Made by a program: the position numbers and the translations under genes. Below, one piece after another: positions 26,260 to 36,900 of a stretch of DNA of 64,000 nucleotides; the first letter of the stretch is position 1, and each line of letters opens with the position of its first letter. The DNA is from Sansalvadorimonas sp965243775 (GTDB lineage: Bacteria; Pseudomonadota; Gammaproteobacteria; Pseudomonadales; Endozoicomonadaceae), in the NCBI GenBank assembly GCA_965243775.1, contig CBDEWF010000075.1, positions 1 through 64,000 on the forward strand, in the 5' to 3' direction. The notes under the pieces were generated by a model that made no database searches, was not told where the DNA came from, and saw only the letters and a list, made by a program, of their open reading frames with translations.

Positions 26260-27504
26260 ATGAAACACGTCATCACTACCTGGCTTCTGGCTACGACTTT
26301 CTGCCTGAATGCCTCAGCCTCGACACAAAAACCATTCGATATGGACAGCATGTCGGTCAAACTCCAGGCCCGGGCACAGCCAACCAAACATCTGGAGCAG
26401 GCCCCGGTACACTTTAGTTTTTCCGAAAATGGCGAAGTATGGAAGGAGCAAAAGACCAACCCTGTCCATATTGCCAGTGATGAATACTGGATGCAGGTCT
26501 CAGGAGCCCAGCTTAAACAAGGCGTCGATCTGGATATTACTATTCCAGAAGCTATTGTTCGCTTTTCAGCATTAACGCCTCCAGCACCCGCAGGCCGAAA
26601 CAGTTCACCATTGTCACGTCAGGCACTTCAACGACAACGCGCTCTTCCCCTCGATCCGGACCAGCTGGTTCTGTTCAGAAAAGGAAACAGGTTAAAATCA
26701 GCCAAACGCAGTATTGTCCCGGAGGAAAAGCTGGCTGTCAGCGGAATTTTTCAAAAGACATCCGCCATGCGACTGAAAAAACAAATTGGTGTTGGACGGT
26801 TTACCATCCGATCCACTCAGAACCTGATCGACTCTGATCAGTACATGGTCAATGTAAAAGAGAAAGGAAGCGACAAAGTACTCAACCTGACCGCTCCCAG
26901 GCTTGCTCTTCTGAATAGCGAAATTCTTAACTTCAAAGCCTCTCTTCGGAAAAGTGGTAAAAGAGTATCAAAAGCCAAATATCAGGCTTATCTAAAAAGC
27001 CCATCGGGCCAGAAAATCAAGCTGACACTCAAAGGGGGCGCAAAGAAAGGGTGGTGGATTCAACTACCAAATAGTTTACAGCCATCTCAGCCAGGGGTTC
27101 TCCATGAACTGTATATTATGGCTAATGCCGGTGCGGGTGAAGCACGGCTTAAACGTGCAGGAAAACTGGCTTTCTCTCTGGCCACGCCAACCGCTCAACT
27201 GGAGAAATTTGTCCCGCTTGTTATTGATGATATCGCTGCCGAAGCGACCCTCAATGTAGCCTCACCAGGACGTTATGAACTACGAGGAACGCTGTATGGT
27301 ACAGATGAAACTGGACACCTCCGGTCCATCATGCGCAGCCATTCTGCCTACTGGCTGGAGCCAGGGCAGCACACAATTCCACTAAAACTTGATCCGGCCA
27401 TTCTTGAGGCAAGCGGGTTATACGCACCCTTCAAGGTCATGAATGTTGAGTTAATGGACCAGAATCAATTTGCTCTTCTGCACCGGCAGGAATCTGTGAA
27501 CTAA
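26260..27504 (+). CDS. exported protein, partner of the hydrolase (DUF4785-like)
   Basis: This 414-residue protein has a signal peptide ending near NASAS. The mature region is beta-rich and resembles the DUF4785 group known mainly from Legionella and marine gammaproteobacteria, a resemblance judged by eye only. Segments such as VASPGRYELRGTLYGTDETGHL and LEPGQHTIPLKLDP read like immunoglobulin-like domains. It is co-transcribed with the hydrolase gene and could be its periplasmic partner or a surface protein. No catalytic motif is seen. Confidence 0.6.
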   Translation: MKHVITTWLLATTFCLNASASTQKPFDMDSMSVKLQARAQPTKHLEQAPVHFSFSENGEVWKEQKTNPVHIASDEYWMQVSGAQLKQGVDLDITIPEAIVRFSALTPPAPAGRNSSPLSRQALQRQRALPLDPDQLVLFRKGNRLKSAKRSIVPEEKLAVSGIFQKTSAMRLKKQIGVGRFTIRSTQNLIDSDQYMVNVKEKGSDKVLNLTAPRLALLNSEILNFKASLRKSGKRVSKAKYQAYLKSPSGQKIKLTLKGGAKKGWWIQLPNSLQPSQPGVLHELYIMANAGAGEARLKRAGKLAFSLATPTAQLEKFVPLVIDDIAAEATLNVASPGRYELRGTLYGTDETGHLRSIMRSHSAYWLEPGQHTIPLKLDPAILEASGLYAPFKVMNVELMDQNQFALLHRQESVN

Positions 27505-27514
27505 CCCCACCAAT

Positions 27515-27555
27515 AAAAAACGGCGTATGGTTATCCTTCAAACCATACGCCGTTT
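27515..27555. terminator. bidirectional intrinsic terminator
   Basis: A perfect 15-bp stem, 27518-27532 with 27541-27555, encloses an 8-nt loop between two convergent genes. Read on the minus strand it is followed by TTTTTT, so it serves tldD well; on the plus strand it has only three T residues. Confidence 0.88.
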
Positions 27556-27588
27556 CTGCCAGTTCACATTACTCAGCCATAAAACGAG

Positions 27589-29031
27589 TTACATGCTGGT
27601 ACCACCAACCGTAATCTCATCAAGTTTGAGAGTCGGCTGGCCCACACCTACGGGCACAGACTGGCCATCCTTACCACAGACACCTACACCGGAATCCAGC
27701 TCCAGATCATTGCCAACCATGGAGACTTTATTCATAACATCCGGGCCGTTGCCGATCAGGGTGGCACCTTTCACCGGTGTAGTGATCTTACCGTTTTCGA
27801 TCAGGTAAGCTTCGCTGGTTGAAAAAACAAACTTGCCGGAGGTGATATCCACCTGTCCTCCACCCATATTGGCAACATAAATGCCTTTGTTGACGGATGC
27901 TATAATTTCATCTTTCTCATGCTGACCGGGCAGCATATAAGTGTTGGTCATTCTGGGCAGAGGTAGATGGGCATAGGACTCGCGCCGACCGTTGCCAGTA
28001 GACTGCACCCCCATCAGGCGGGCATTCATCTTATCCTGCATATAGCCTCTGAGAATACCGTTTTCAATCAAAACAGTATTCGAAGAAGTGACACCTTCAT
28101 CATCCACGTTCAGTGACCCACGGCGTCCCTCAATAGTGCCGTCATCAACAATGGTACAGAGAGGAGAAGCGACACGCTCACCAATACGGCCGGAGTACAT
28201 GGAGCTGCCTTTACGGTTGAAGTCCCCTTCCAGGCCATGCCCCACAGCTTCATGGAGAAGAACTCCATTCCAGCCTGCACCGAGAACAACCTCCATAGCT
28301 CCGGCAGGCGCAGCGACAGCTTCCAGATTAACCAGCCCCTGGCGAACAGCTTCTTTGGCATAAGATTTCCACAGGTCATCCTTGAAAAACATGCTGTAAT
28401 CACCCCGGCCACCACCACCGTAGTTACCCCGCTCACGACGGCCGTTCTCTTCAACAATGACACCGACATTCAAACGAACCAGCGGGCGGATATCCGCAGA
28501 TAAGGTGCCATCTGCAGCAGCCACCAGCACATATTCATGAACACCGGCAAGGCTGACTGTGACCTGCTTAACCCGAGGGTCAAGTCGACGGGCTTCAGCA
28601 TCCATATCTTTCAGGAGCTTGACCTTGTCATCCCGGGATAAAGAGTCAAGTGGATTGGCATCGTTATAAAGAGCCAGTGGCTGACTGCGTCCCCAGGCCT
28701 GAACCTGGCGATCCTGTCCCTGCCGGGCAATACTGCGAGAGGCTCCTGCAGCCGCTTCCAGTGCCGGAAGGGCTATATCGTTGGCATAGGCAAAGCCGGT
28801 TTTTTCACCGCTGATGGCCCGTACCCCGACCCCTCGGTCAGCGTTATAGCTGCCTTCCTTTACAATCCCATCCTCAAGCACCCAGCCTTCATGGCGAATG
28901 CTCTGGAAATAAAGATCAGCTGCATCAATCTGGTGCCCCAGCATGCCGTGGATAACCTGCTCCAGATGGGATTCATCCAAAGCATTGGGTGCCAGTAGCT
29001 GCTGCCTGGCTTGAGCCAGAGTATCCGTCAT
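27589..29031 (-). CDS. tldD: TldD metalloprotease subunit
   Basis: This 480-residue TldD carries the metal-binding HExxxH motif in LLHEAVGHGLEGDF. It works with TldE (PmbA, 23108-24463) as a zinc protease on unfolded peptides. In many gammaproteobacteria it follows yhdP directly; here a 712-residue gene and two insertion sequences lie between them. Confidence 0.95.
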   Translation of the reverse strand: MTDTLAQARQQLLAPNALDESHLEQVIHGMLGHQIDAADLYFQSIRHEGWVLEDGIVKEGSYNADRGVGVRAISGEKTGFAYANDIALPALEAAAGASRSIARQGQDRQVQAWGRSQPLALYNDANPLDSLSRDDKVKLLKDMDAEARRLDPRVKQVTVSLAGVHEYVLVAAADGTLSADIRPLVRLNVGVIVEENGRRERGNYGGGGRGDYSMFFKDDLWKSYAKEAVRQGLVNLEAVAAPAGAMEVVLGAGWNGVLLHEAVGHGLEGDFNRKGSSMYSGRIGERVASPLCTIVDDGTIEGRRGSLNVDDEGVTSSNTVLIENGILRGYMQDKMNARLMGVQSTGNGRRESYAHLPLPRMTNTYMLPGQHEKDEIIASVNKGIYVANMGGGQVDITSGKFVFSTSEAYLIENGKITTPVKGATLIGNGPDVMNKVSMVGNDLELDSGVGVCGKDGQSVPVGVGQPTLKLDEITVGGTSM

Positions 29032-29106
29032 CGGTCTGATATTTCCTGAGTTACGTCTCAGGTCATGTTATGAGAGGTTATGGTTGGGCTCAAGGGGAAA
29101 CTCTTT

Positions 29107-31245
29107 TTATTTTTTTTTCGCAATATATCCCAGAGCCACTAATCCAGGGTAAGCCTCCTGCAACACAGAATCCAATCTATCACAAGGGCAGTAACTTCCA
29201 TTATCACAAACCGGGCATTTCAGGATTCGTTTCACCCCAGTCTCTCTTAATAGCTTCACCCAGGAGTTCAGCCTGCTGTTTGCTGACTCTGAGACTGTTG
29301 TAGCTGACGCAGTATTCGCGCCATGTTTTTTCTTTCCTGTTTTTTTGTCAGCACCAGCTGGCTGGTTATAGTGAAACAGTGCTTTTATCTGCGGGCTTAA
29401 TGCTATTGCCTTATTCTCAGTACCACAAACACTGGTTAACATTTTTTTGACCCCCTCTATCTCCTGTACAAGCAGGCACTCTCCTGAGGCCAGAGCTTGT
29501 GGGGTACTATTTATGGAAAAAAGATCATCACTGGTGTCGTGGACATAATGCAGCAGTGATTGTTCTCCTATCCGTATACCCCCTTCCTTTTCCTTTTTAG
29601 AAAGCTGGCTACTTGTTCGGGTCCGAGTGACAAAACCACCTGATCCACTGTTACTACTGGATGTCACTGAAACATTACTGTCCGTCCGCTGATGAGAGGC
29701 ACTGGTATCCATCATCTCGTATTCACTATCTAACTTGTCCACTGGTTCGAGACATTTATACCTATCGTTATAATAATTCTTTGCACCAGTCGTATGATTT
29801 TGCTCAGCACTGCCACTATCGCTACAGTGGGATAATCTATTTAATGCAGGATTACTATTACTAAGATCAGTTGCCACAATCCCATGCTTCTTAACTGTGT
29901 AATACTTATCATCATGCGGAGCTGAGTCAGCAGAGCTATTTTTCTCACCACTGCTACCATCACTACCGCCCTGTATTGGCGTGTTAGCAAGTTGTTCGTC
30001 AACCACTTGGGGCTGTTCATAATTTTCATCACCGGGAATCTTAGCAGGTTGGGTATTACTATAAACGTTATCTGCAATACTATACTCGCAGTCTACGTCC
30101 TGACTTACTTTCACCCCCGGCATTCCTTTCTTAAGATGATGGTTAGAAATAATCAACTCATGATTGTATTTATCCAGCTCAAGGGTAAAAGAACGGTCTT
30201 TGTTAGTTCTGCTACGAGCAACAAGAGCCGGGCCAGAAGAAAAAAAGAATGGCGTTTGTACACTCGGTATTATAGAGGGTATATTTATGCCCTCCGCACC
30301 TACATCTAAAAAATTAGATTTTTCTGCATTGTATTTTTTAATAATTATTTTATCTTGAACAAATACTGCAACAGGAATCTCTCCAAAATCCTTATGAACT
30401 GACAACAATAAATTCTTGTCATTCTGATTATCTACCGTAGGTGGAACTGTTGTAAATGTTATAGTTGTTACACCCATGCTACTTACATGTAGTTGAGTAA
30501 CTATATCTATTTCCGTTTTTTCTCTCAGCTTTAAATATTCATATATATTACAATTAGAAATCAAATTCATGAGTGATTTTATTATCCAATGATCATTCAG
30601 ATCCAATTCGGTATCAACCTGCATATATGTATCATCAATAAAAGATTCCACAACATCAAAGAGATGACTACTCTGCTTGCTTTGCTGGTACCTTAGCTTA
30701 ACCGCAAAATAAAAAGCCTCCGGATGCGGTACGCCACCACTCCTGTATGCATTTTCCGAAAATTGCCCTAGTGGTTTTCCCTGAATAATAGGTTTGTAGT
30801 TTAATAAAACAAGGTGATTCTCTGTCACCGGCCCCATATTACGCTCAGCAGATTGCCTTACTTTTGAAAAACAAGCACCAAGTAACTCTTCATGTGCTTG
30901 TAGTTCGGTAGTTGCATCAGAACAGTCTATGGTGTGCCCCTCGATCCCTGTTTCAACACCACACTGTAGATGCTCTGTATTCAAGGAATATTTTCTTTTT
31001 AGCATTCCCTTACCTGCTTCTGATATCAAAAACGCCCAATCCAATAAGTTTTCCCCATCACTAAGGGGTACTTTTAACGATATTAGATGTTTAAAACCGG
31101 TTGTCAGATCAAACCTGTCCCAACGAGGTATGGTAACAACAACTTTATTTGGATTTGGCTTTGCATACAAACATAACAACAATGTTATAAGAAAAACTCC
31201 TATTTTTGAGTACCACAAAAGAGATCGCCTAAACATTGCCATCAC
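29107..31245 (-). CDS. large exported protein with clustered tyrosine motifs, function unknown
   Basis: I do not recognise this 712-residue protein. It has an N-terminal hydrophobic segment (about residues 9-28). Residues 30-370 look globular. Residues 380-550 are low in hydrophobics, rich in Ser, Asn and Asp, and carry spaced acidic tyrosine motifs: EYSI (Y388), NVYSN (Y395), ENYEQP (Y409), DKYYTV (Y448/449), NDRYK (Y496) and SEYEMM (Y509). Near the C-terminus C677, C680, C686 and C688 form a CPxC...CPC cluster that may bind zinc. The gene is AT-rich compared with its core neighbours and sits in an IS-rich gap between tldD and yhdP, suggesting horizontal gain. The tyrosine motifs resemble eukaryotic SH2-binding sites, so a host-directed role is possible but unproven. 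Confidence 0.65.
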   Translation of the reverse strand: MMAMFRRSLLWYSKIGVFLITLLLCLYAKPNPNKVVVTIPRWDRFDLTTGFKHLISLKVPLSDGENLLDWAFLISEAGKGMLKRKYSLNTEHLQCGVETGIEGHTIDCSDATTELQAHEELLGACFSKVRQSAERNMGPVTENHLVLLNYKPIIQGKPLGQFSENAYRSGGVPHPEAFYFAVKLRYQQSKQSSHLFDVVESFIDDTYMQVDTELDLNDHWIIKSLMNLISNCNIYEYLKLREKTEIDIVTQLHVSSMGVTTITFTTVPPTVDNQNDKNLLLSVHKDFGEIPVAVFVQDKIIIKKYNAEKSNFLDVGAEGINIPSIIPSVQTPFFFSSGPALVARSRTNKDRSFTLELDKYNHELIISNHHLKKGMPGVKVSQDVDCEYSIADNVYSNTQPAKIPGDENYEQPQVVDEQLANTPIQGGSDGSSGEKNSSADSAPHDDKYYTVKKHGIVATDLSNSNPALNRLSHCSDSGSAEQNHTTGAKNYYNDRYKCLEPVDKLDSEYEMMDTSASHQRTDSNVSVTSSSNSGSGGFVTRTRTSSQLSKKEKEGGIRIGEQSLLHYVHDTSDDLFSINSTPQALASGECLLVQEIEGVKKMLTSVCGTENKAIALSPQIKALFHYNQPAGADKKTGKKKHGANTASATTVSESANSRLNSWVKLLRETGVKRILKCPVCDNGSYCPCDRLDSVLQEAYPGLVALGYIAKKK

Positions 31246-31533
31246 CTTTATATAACCGGGTTTACATAAAATACTTCAACCTCAAAAACATTATATTTTC
31301 CCTAAAAAAAACGTCATATAACTCAGCAGAAACGGAAAACTTAGTACCCTTTCATCAAAACAACAATTTTTTTATTTTCGAATAATCAATAAGAACAGAA
31401 TAAGTGCTGTCATCAGTACTTACCTACAGAGGTTTTCAAACAGTGTCTGACTTGCATTCTCAATAAGAATACTGCTGGTAAGTTACCGGATATTTTTATC
31501 ATTCAGGACTAACGGTATTGTACCCACAGGACA
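31246..31533. other. AT-rich intergenic region before IS4 element
   Basis: This stretch upstream of the 712-residue gene has long A/T runs and no credible coding sequence. It presumably holds that gene's promoter, but I see no clear -10/-35 pair. The last nine bases (31525-31533) are the IS4-element target duplication. Confidence 0.5.
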
Positions 31534-32713
31534 CTCTGTACACGACAAAAAAAGTGAGCTGGCAACGTAGCAAAGCTGCTATGAAAGGCTGTGAAAAAAG
31601 AGCCATCGGAAGCAGCCATGGACATTGCCAGCTCACTCTCCCAGCAGATTAAGCCATATCTCGCTCTAAGCAAGCCGCGGCTTGAGCTTATTTCCATCTT
31701 GGTCATCAGCATTATTCAGTTGCGAACAGTGAATCTTACCCGCCTTGCCGCAAACTTCCCGGGTTTTGCTCAAACAGAGTCCTGCTATCGCCGTATACAG
31801 AATTTTTTCCAGAAGGTCTCCCTCGATACAGTCACTCTCGCCAAACTTATAGCCTGTTTGTTCGGCCCCGAAGGGCCTTGGAAGCTCAGCATGGATCGAA
31901 CAACATGGATGCTGGGACGATTCAAGTTCAACATTCTTTATCTGGCCATTAACTACAAAGGTATGGCTATACCCCTGTTGTGGGTCATGCTCGACAAGAA
32001 GGGCAACTCGAATACTCAGGAGCGCATTGATCTACTGAACTTGTTTCTGGACATCTTCCCTGACCAGAAAGTAGAGCGCCTTATGGCAGACAGGGAGTTC
32101 AAAGAAAAGAAATGGCTGGGTTACCTGGTCGAATATAACTGGCCGTTCTGCCTTCGGATTCCAGTGAATACCCAGATACCCAACAAGCATCAAAACCGCC
32201 TGCTGCCTGTTCGGCGCATCTTCACCATAAAGGTTGGTGAACACATGGTGATACGCAAGCCTCGTAAGGTGTGGGGGCATACAGTTTATCTTGCTGCTGC
32301 CCGGTCTGAGAAAGGTCTTATGGCTCTCATTTGTCAGGCAGACCCTGAACGTGCTGTTCAGGACTACCTGGAAAGGTGGCAGATAGAAACCATGTTCCAG
32401 TCTCTGAAAGGACGCGGGTTTAACATGGAGGAAACACACCTCACCAAGTTGGAGAGAGCCTCAAAGCTACTGGGCATTCTGGCTATCGCTTTTGTCTGGT
32501 GTTACAAGACCGGCGAGTGGGTGAATGAGGAGAAACCTATTCGCACCAAGAAACACGGCAGGAAGGCCAAGAGCCTCTTCAGAGCCGGACTGGACAGGCT
32601 TCAGCGCACACTCGGCCACGTCGACCAATGGTTCAGTGATGCGCTTCAGTTTATATCGTTACTCTTCGAACCCAGGCTGGTACTGGGCTCGTGAGGAATT
32701 GTCGTGTACAGAG
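31534..32713 (+). mobile_element. complete IS4-family insertion sequence
   Basis: The ends are perfect 15-bp inverted repeats: CTCTGTACACGACAA at 31534-31548 and its complement at 32699-32713. Both sides are flanked by the 9-bp target duplication CACAGGACA (31525-31533 and 32714-32722). The element is 1180 bp and encodes one intact transposase, so it probably inserted recently and may still be mobile. Confidence 0.95.
31618..32694 (+). CDS. IS4-family transposase
   Basis: This transposase of about 358 residues has the IS4 DDE layout: LSMDRTTWMLGRFKFNILYL (first D), LMADREFKEKKWLGYL (second D), and the YREK-like region YLERWQIETMFQSLKGRGF (E). A GTG at 31591 is an alternative start adding nine residues. 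The gene fills the IS between its terminal repeats. Confidence 0.9.
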   Translation: MDIASSLSQQIKPYLALSKPRLELISILVISIIQLRTVNLTRLAANFPGFAQTESCYRRIQNFFQKVSLDTVTLAKLIACLFGPEGPWKLSMDRTTWMLGRFKFNILYLAINYKGMAIPLLWVMLDKKGNSNTQERIDLLNLFLDIFPDQKVERLMADREFKEKKWLGYLVEYNWPFCLRIPVNTQIPNKHQNRLLPVRRIFTIKVGEHMVIRKPRKVWGHTVYLAAARSEKGLMALICQADPERAVQDYLERWQIETMFQSLKGRGFNMEETHLTKLERASKLLGILAIAFVWCYKTGEWVNEEKPIRTKKHGRKAKSLFRAGLDRLQRTLGHVDQWFSDALQFISLLFEPRLVLGS

Positions 32714-32743
32714 CACAGGACACATAATACCTTACGGCATATA

Positions 32744-33889
32744 AGTACCCGACCAACCGTTTTCATATATTGACCGCATAAGCAGCGTACGATAGTGCCA
32801 TTTACCAGAGTGCTATATTTTCACCATTCCGCTGTTTTGAGCCTGCCACCGATGAAGAAGACAGTCCACGCCATCACTGACACCGCCATCATTGATACTC
32901 TAAAGTGCGCAATGCGTAATGGCCCCCAGCCTTGTGTAAGAGAACGTGCCCATGCTGTATTGCTCAGCTCAAAGGGATACTCACTGACTCAGTTAGCTGA
33001 TGTCTTTGATGTGCAGTATCAGACAATTTCCCGGTGGATCGATGACTGGGAGTGTTCGGGTATACGTGGTTTGTACAAAGACCATGGAGGTGGCGCATCA
33101 CCTATCTACACTCCTCAGGATGTCCAGCGTATTGCTGAGCTGGTTTCCGAAGAACCACGCCGCCTTTCCTATACTCAGGCCAAGCTTGAAGAGGAAACAG
33201 GGAAACTTGCATCACTGAAAACCCTACAGAGAGTAGTAAAAAAAACTCGGGTTAGTTTATAAACGTGTACGTAAGTCCTGCCGTCACAAGCGTGATCAGG
33301 AAGCCTTTGAGCGCTGCCACCAGACATTAAAAAAAGCTCAGGAGGCTGAACGGGAAGGCTTGCTAAACCTTTTCTATTTCGACGAGTCTGGTTTTGTCCA
33401 ACAGCCTTGTATTCCTTATGCGTGGCAAGAGAAGGGCGAGCAGTTAAGGGTGCCCGCCACCAGTAGTCAGCGTATAAACGTTATGGGCTTTATGAATCGT
33501 GATAACGACTTATTTTACTACCCTGTCAACGGCTCTGTGACCGGGGATGAGGTCATTCGTGTATTTGAAGACTTTGCCGAGCAGATGCAAGACCCGAAGT
33601 ACAGTGCTGGAGACAGGTATACGCTGGTTGTCGTTGACAATGCTAGCATTCATACCTGTAAGAAGTTCCGGGCAAAGCTGGATGACTGGATGCTCGAAAA
33701 GAAGCTGATCGTCTGCTACTTGCCGACCTATTCACCAGAACTGAATCTGATTGAGATTCTGTGGAATAAGGTCAAGTACGAATGGCTGAATATCATGAAG
33801 GTGATGAGCTTTGATGAATTCGAAAAAGAACTAAAAAGGGTATTCGATCAGTTCGGTAAGGAATATATGATTTCATTTGTCTGAGTACT
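32744..33889 (+). mobile_element. IS630-family element, copy 2
   Basis: The element is bounded by imperfect inverted ends beginning AGTACCCGACC on the left and AGTACTCAGAC (complement) on the right, with a TA dinucleotide on each side (32742-32743 and 33890-33891). Its 1146 bp are nearly identical to copy 1. It starts only 21 bp beyond the IS4 target duplication, so the spot has been hit twice. Confidence 0.9.
32852..33884 (+). CDS. IS630-family transposase in two frames joined at an A8 tract
   Basis: The first frame runs from 32852 (or a GTG at 32795) to 33262 and encodes the HTH region (SLTQLADVFDVQYQTIS). The DDE domain continues in the +1 frame to 33884, with YFDESGFVQQP, LVVVDNASIHTCKKF and YSPELNLIEILWNKVKYEW. 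The frames meet at eight adenines near 33238-33245; losing one A joins them. The same tract is kept in copy 1, so slippage or programmed frameshifting is more likely than chance decay. This matches the behaviour of some IS630-family members. Confidence 0.85.
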
Positions 33890-33915
33890 TAGTACCCTAT
33901 GGGCATATAATCCAC

Positions 33916-36900
33916 TTATGGCCGTTTCTTTTCCTTGCTGGCTTTATTGGAGAACAGGCGATCCAGCTTCACTTCCGGTTCAGACAGGCTGCCTTTGATT
34001 TCGTAGCGTAAGCTGGCAAACTGTTCAATGGTGCTGCCAAGCAGTTTATCGAAGAGATAAGCGGCACCGGCAATATAGGGTTGCCCCAGAAGCAGGCTGA
34101 CCACTGTAATGTTCTGGGTGACAGGCAGTGTCACAATCAACCCCATATCCAGGTTGTTTTCAACAATATTCAGAGAGCCATCCAGTTTGAAATCAGAGGA
34201 TGGTCCTTTAACGGTAATGGGTTCCGAAAGGTTAATCTGGCCTTTATCAAAAGCCAGCTTCCCTTCCACCTGATCAAAAGCCATACCCGACCGGAACAGG
34301 TCTGAGAAGTCCAGACGCAGACGTCGCATTATGGCATCAATATTCAATACTCCGAACAGACGCAGAGCACTGGCGCTGGATTTGCTGTCAACAGTCAGAA
34401 AACGTCCATTCCGGATCTCAATATTACTGTTACCTTCAAGATTGTTGATCCTGAAACCGGCAGGAGAGCCTTCCCAGTTCCAGTGGCTGCTGCTTTTCAG
34501 CCGCTTACCAGTCATCAGTTCAGGATAACTCCACCGGGCCAGAAATTTCTCCACATTCTTGCTGTCAATCTGGGCATTAAGAGATGTGCGATGCTCATCT
34601 CCGTCCTGCACCCATGTCAGGTCTCCAGAAAGAGTTCCACCTCCCAGTTCCCCAGAAATTTCCGTCGCTTTGATCCCATTATTGACAGCCCGAAGTTTCA
34701 GATTGATATGCCCGAAACTTTGATCGCCTATGCGAATATCCTTGGTCTGGACATCTGCGTCGGGGATATCGGCCGGGTTAATAGCAGCAAGAGGGTCTGC
34801 CTTCTGCTCTTTTTCAGCAGAAACCTGAGCAGCTTCTTCAGCTGATATTTCATGGCTGGGCAGGATGGAGTCAGGAAGATTCAACCGGTCAAGACTGACC
34901 TGCAAAGGCAGGTCACCCTTGGGAACAACCAGAACACCCTCTCCCTGGGGAGCCTTAAGATCAAGGCTCATTCCCTCATCGGTATCCCGGTAACCCACCA
35001 CAAGATCGTCAAAACTGTGATCTCCCCAGTAAAGTTTCTCTATGGCAAGTTCCTTGACTTCAACAGCTGTTCCCAATACATCGGAGGAGGAGTCTACGGT
35101 GCTATCGCTTCCAGATATCTGTTCCGGTTTAATTTTGCCGCCATTATCGGTCCACCACTGCATCCAGGGTTGCAGCTTCAGACTGGCAAGGTGCCCCGTA
35201 ACCAGAACACCTTTCTGAGGGATATCAACATCTCCAGAGCCAAACCTGATCCCTCCACGCTGTAACTGTTCACCATCGCGACTTAGCTCTGTCACAGTGT
35301 GGATAGAATCAAACAAGTGACCTTCAACTGTTAACTGACCGGAAGACCCGGATTTCACAGTCACTGTAGCGGGGAGCCGGCTCTCTCTGGCTTTATTGAG
35401 AGGAGCAGGCATACTGGATGCGACCCCAACCAGGTCTGTATTAACATCCACCCGCACAGCACTTTTATCGCCGGCACGACTGCCAACTCTCACTTGCGCC
35501 CGGTAATCTGTTTCACCATCAGCCAGCCAGAGAAAATCACGCTGTACCCATCCAGCCAGGGATTCCAGAGCAATACGTCCTCCCAGGTCAATGCGGGTTT
35601 CCTGTGTGGTACCAGGAACTGTGCTGATATCAAACGACACAGGTTTGTCAAACAGAACGCCCTTCAGGTTCTTGCCCTGTAATCCCTTTCGGGTGGTATA
35701 GGAAAGCTCTCCAGTCAGGGAAGAAGCATCCAGGGCCAGTTTGGGAAGAGCAAACCTGTTATCCGCCAGAGAGATATCAACATTAACCGTTTCTTTGCCT
35801 TGTGCCAGGTCGAGAGGAATATCCAGATCAAGACCAACTTTCAGATCTCCCCCCATCTCCCAATCATCAGCTGCATGCCCCATAGCCGTTGCAATCGGGG
35901 TTTCCCTTAAAACCCGCAGTCCATCACTGCCACTGCTGGCCACCTCACCTTTCAGTTTCAGGAACAGGGGCTCACCACTGGTAATACCAGGGACACAGGC
36001 TGTCATATCCTTGACCTGGCTGTTATAAACACGGGCTCCGTCTGCTTTAACCAGCACTTCATCCTGATCAATGGTGGCCAGACCTGCAATACCTTTCACT
36101 TCCGGCCAGTCAGGACTATAGGCCAGATCAGCACTGGCCAGATCAAAGAACAGACCCCATGTCAGATCATTTTTGGCATGGGGAGCTGTCAGCGGGCCAT
36201 TCCAGATAAACGCCCCCTGCCGGATATCTCCACCCTTGACGGCACTGTTCAGCCAGCCGGCCAGATCTTCTGACATGACTCCCTTTACAGGAAGATACTT
36301 GCCGGTATAAGAAGCGTCTCCCTCGGTAATACCTGCTTCCAGTGCCATCCAGATAGGCCGGCCGGAATCAAAGGGAATATCCAGTCGCATCCTGGCTTCA
36401 ATATCTCCTTCACCGGCCGTCAACGAGAGTCCGTCTGTACGAAGAATGTAGGTGTCGTCAATAATGTTCCAGTAAAGCTGTCCTGCCACCCGGTCATAGA
36501 CCCAGACATCATCAAACACATTATCCAGCCCAAGAGTAAAGCCCCGGCTGTCAAGGTCTATCACCCCCTGAGAGGCATTCATCCTGAACCGGCCCGATAC
36601 CCGCTCGCCGGAAGGTGCTCCATACCAGTGATCGACACCCACCTCCTTCAGCCTGGCACTCAGATCAAAATCAAAGGAGTCTGCTTGGGGATTGAAGCGC
36701 AGAACCAGATCTTCCAGATATCCCCTGGGAGCCAGTCGGGAAACAATTTTACCTGCCAGTTCAGGAAGCAGATCTGAAGAGGCAGAAATCAAAGAAAGTG
36801 GCTGAAGGTGTACCCGGTCTGCCGCAAGGGTGACCCGGTTCCCCTGCCGGGTCTCCTGTTTGAAATAGAGGTTACTTTCAGGATAAAAGTGGCCTGAGAA

